DNA from: Kiritimatiellia bacterium
Lineage (GTDB): Bacteria > Verrucomicrobiota > Kiritimatiellia > RFP12 > UBA3636
Assembly: GCA_017476965.1 (NCBI GenBank)
Contig: JAFUXX010000014.1
Coordinates: forward strand, 1-5,808
Direction of reading: 5' to 3'
DNA: 5,808 nt
In this document: positions 5,601 through 5,808 of the stretch, in pieces
Position numbering within the stretch: position 1 is the first letter of the stretch
How the letters are laid out: each line of letters opens with the position of its first letter
Made by a program: the position numbers and the translations under genes
Notes under the pieces: model-generated
Told to the model about the DNA's origin: nothing
The model's database searches: none
What the model saw: the letters and a program-made list of their open reading frames with translations, nothing else

Positions 5601-5808
5601 CTATCTCAGCCCCGCAAGGGCGATCGCGCGGCTGGCGGCCGGGACGTCGGGCAGGTGGTACCGCAGGAAGAGGCCGAGGAAGCGCAGCAGCGCGGCGGTG
5701 CCGGGGGGAGGCTGCACCGCCCACGAGGAACCGGGGCCGACGGACGGCGACCGCGCCATCTCCGCGTAGAGCGCGGGCACGGACCGCGGCAGCCGCACGA
5801 CGGGCGCG
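5601..5808 (-). CDS. 3' end of an unrecognised gene (partial, enters from the right edge)
   Basis: The frame is open from the window edge to a TAG stop at 5603-5601 and gives 68 residues starting APVVRLPRS and ending AIALAGLR. I do not recognise the family. Third codon positions are nearly all G or C and the frame has no stop up to the edge, which supports real coding in this GC-rich DNA. The tail has a Pro/Gly-rich stretch (PSVGPGSSWAVQPPPG), then an aliphatic amphipathic segment (TAALLRFLGLFLRYHLPDV) and a short Arg/Ala/Leu end, so it looks like a mostly helical cytoplasmic C-terminus. It does not resemble the beta-sandwich proteins downstream. A GTG at 5798-5796 could serve as a start, but the open frame above it makes a longer gene more likely. 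The 209-base gap and candidate promoter after its stop suggest it is not part of the downstream transcription unit. Confidence 0.6.
   Translation of the reverse strand, partial: APVVRLPRSVPALYAEMARSPSVGPGSSWAVQPPPGTAALLRFLGLFLRYHLPDVPAASRAIALAGLR

Noticed and set aside
5392..5724. N-terminal extension of the 832-aa protein to an upstream start at 5724.
   Set aside because: The extension is Arg/Pro-rich with no structure, overlaps the upstream gene's 3' end, and would bury a clear signal peptide that begins at 5391.

Overview
The window is GC-rich and reads almost entirely on the minus strand. It holds two large secreted, multi-domain beta-sandwich proteins encoded in tandem (5391 to 2893, then 2867 to 99). 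The 3' end of an unrelated gene lies upstream (5808 to 5601), and the start of a probable third secreted protein runs off the left edge (84 to 1). There are no RNA genes, transposases, CRISPR arrays or metabolic enzymes. The source is probably a Gram-negative bacterium with a large extracellular proteome. The Kiritimatiellota/Verrucomicrobiota group would fit the GC content, the FN3/Ig/jelly-roll protein style and the lack of Shine-Dalgarno sites, but this is inference from style and was not checked by a search.

Layout in transcription order: (1) 5808-5601 is the C-terminal 68 codons of an unrecognised gene. (2) 5600-5392 is a 209-base spacer with a weak terminator-like hairpin, a plausible -35/-10 pair (17-base spacer) and a perfect 13-base inverted repeat that brackets that promoter and most of the leader. 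(3) 5391-2893 encodes an 832-residue secreted protein: signal peptide, N-terminal jelly-roll module, acidic Gly/Asp/Pro linker, FN3 domain interrupted by a jelly-roll module, cadherin-like domain, second interrupted FN3 domain. (4) After a 25-base gap, 2867-99 encodes a 922-residue paralogue with a different N-terminal half and the same C-terminal order. (5) After a 14-base gap, a TTG-initiated reading frame starts with a signal-peptide-like sequence and leaves the window.

The main point of interest is the architecture. In all four FN3 domains, the first strands (A-B-C) and the last strands (E-F-G) are separated by about 140-155 residues that look like a complete jelly-roll domain. Each insert opens with a Phe-Asp/Glu motif and closes with a hydrophobic-Asp-(Asp/Asn/Glu)-hydrophobic strand. 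The two proteins share this nested pattern over about 585 residues, so they look like a tandem duplication whose N-terminal regions were exchanged or replaced. They are probably co-transcribed and exported by Sec, and may act together as surface or extracellular adhesion, scaffold or carbohydrate-binding proteins. No catalytic motif, covalent sorting signal or membrane anchor is visible.
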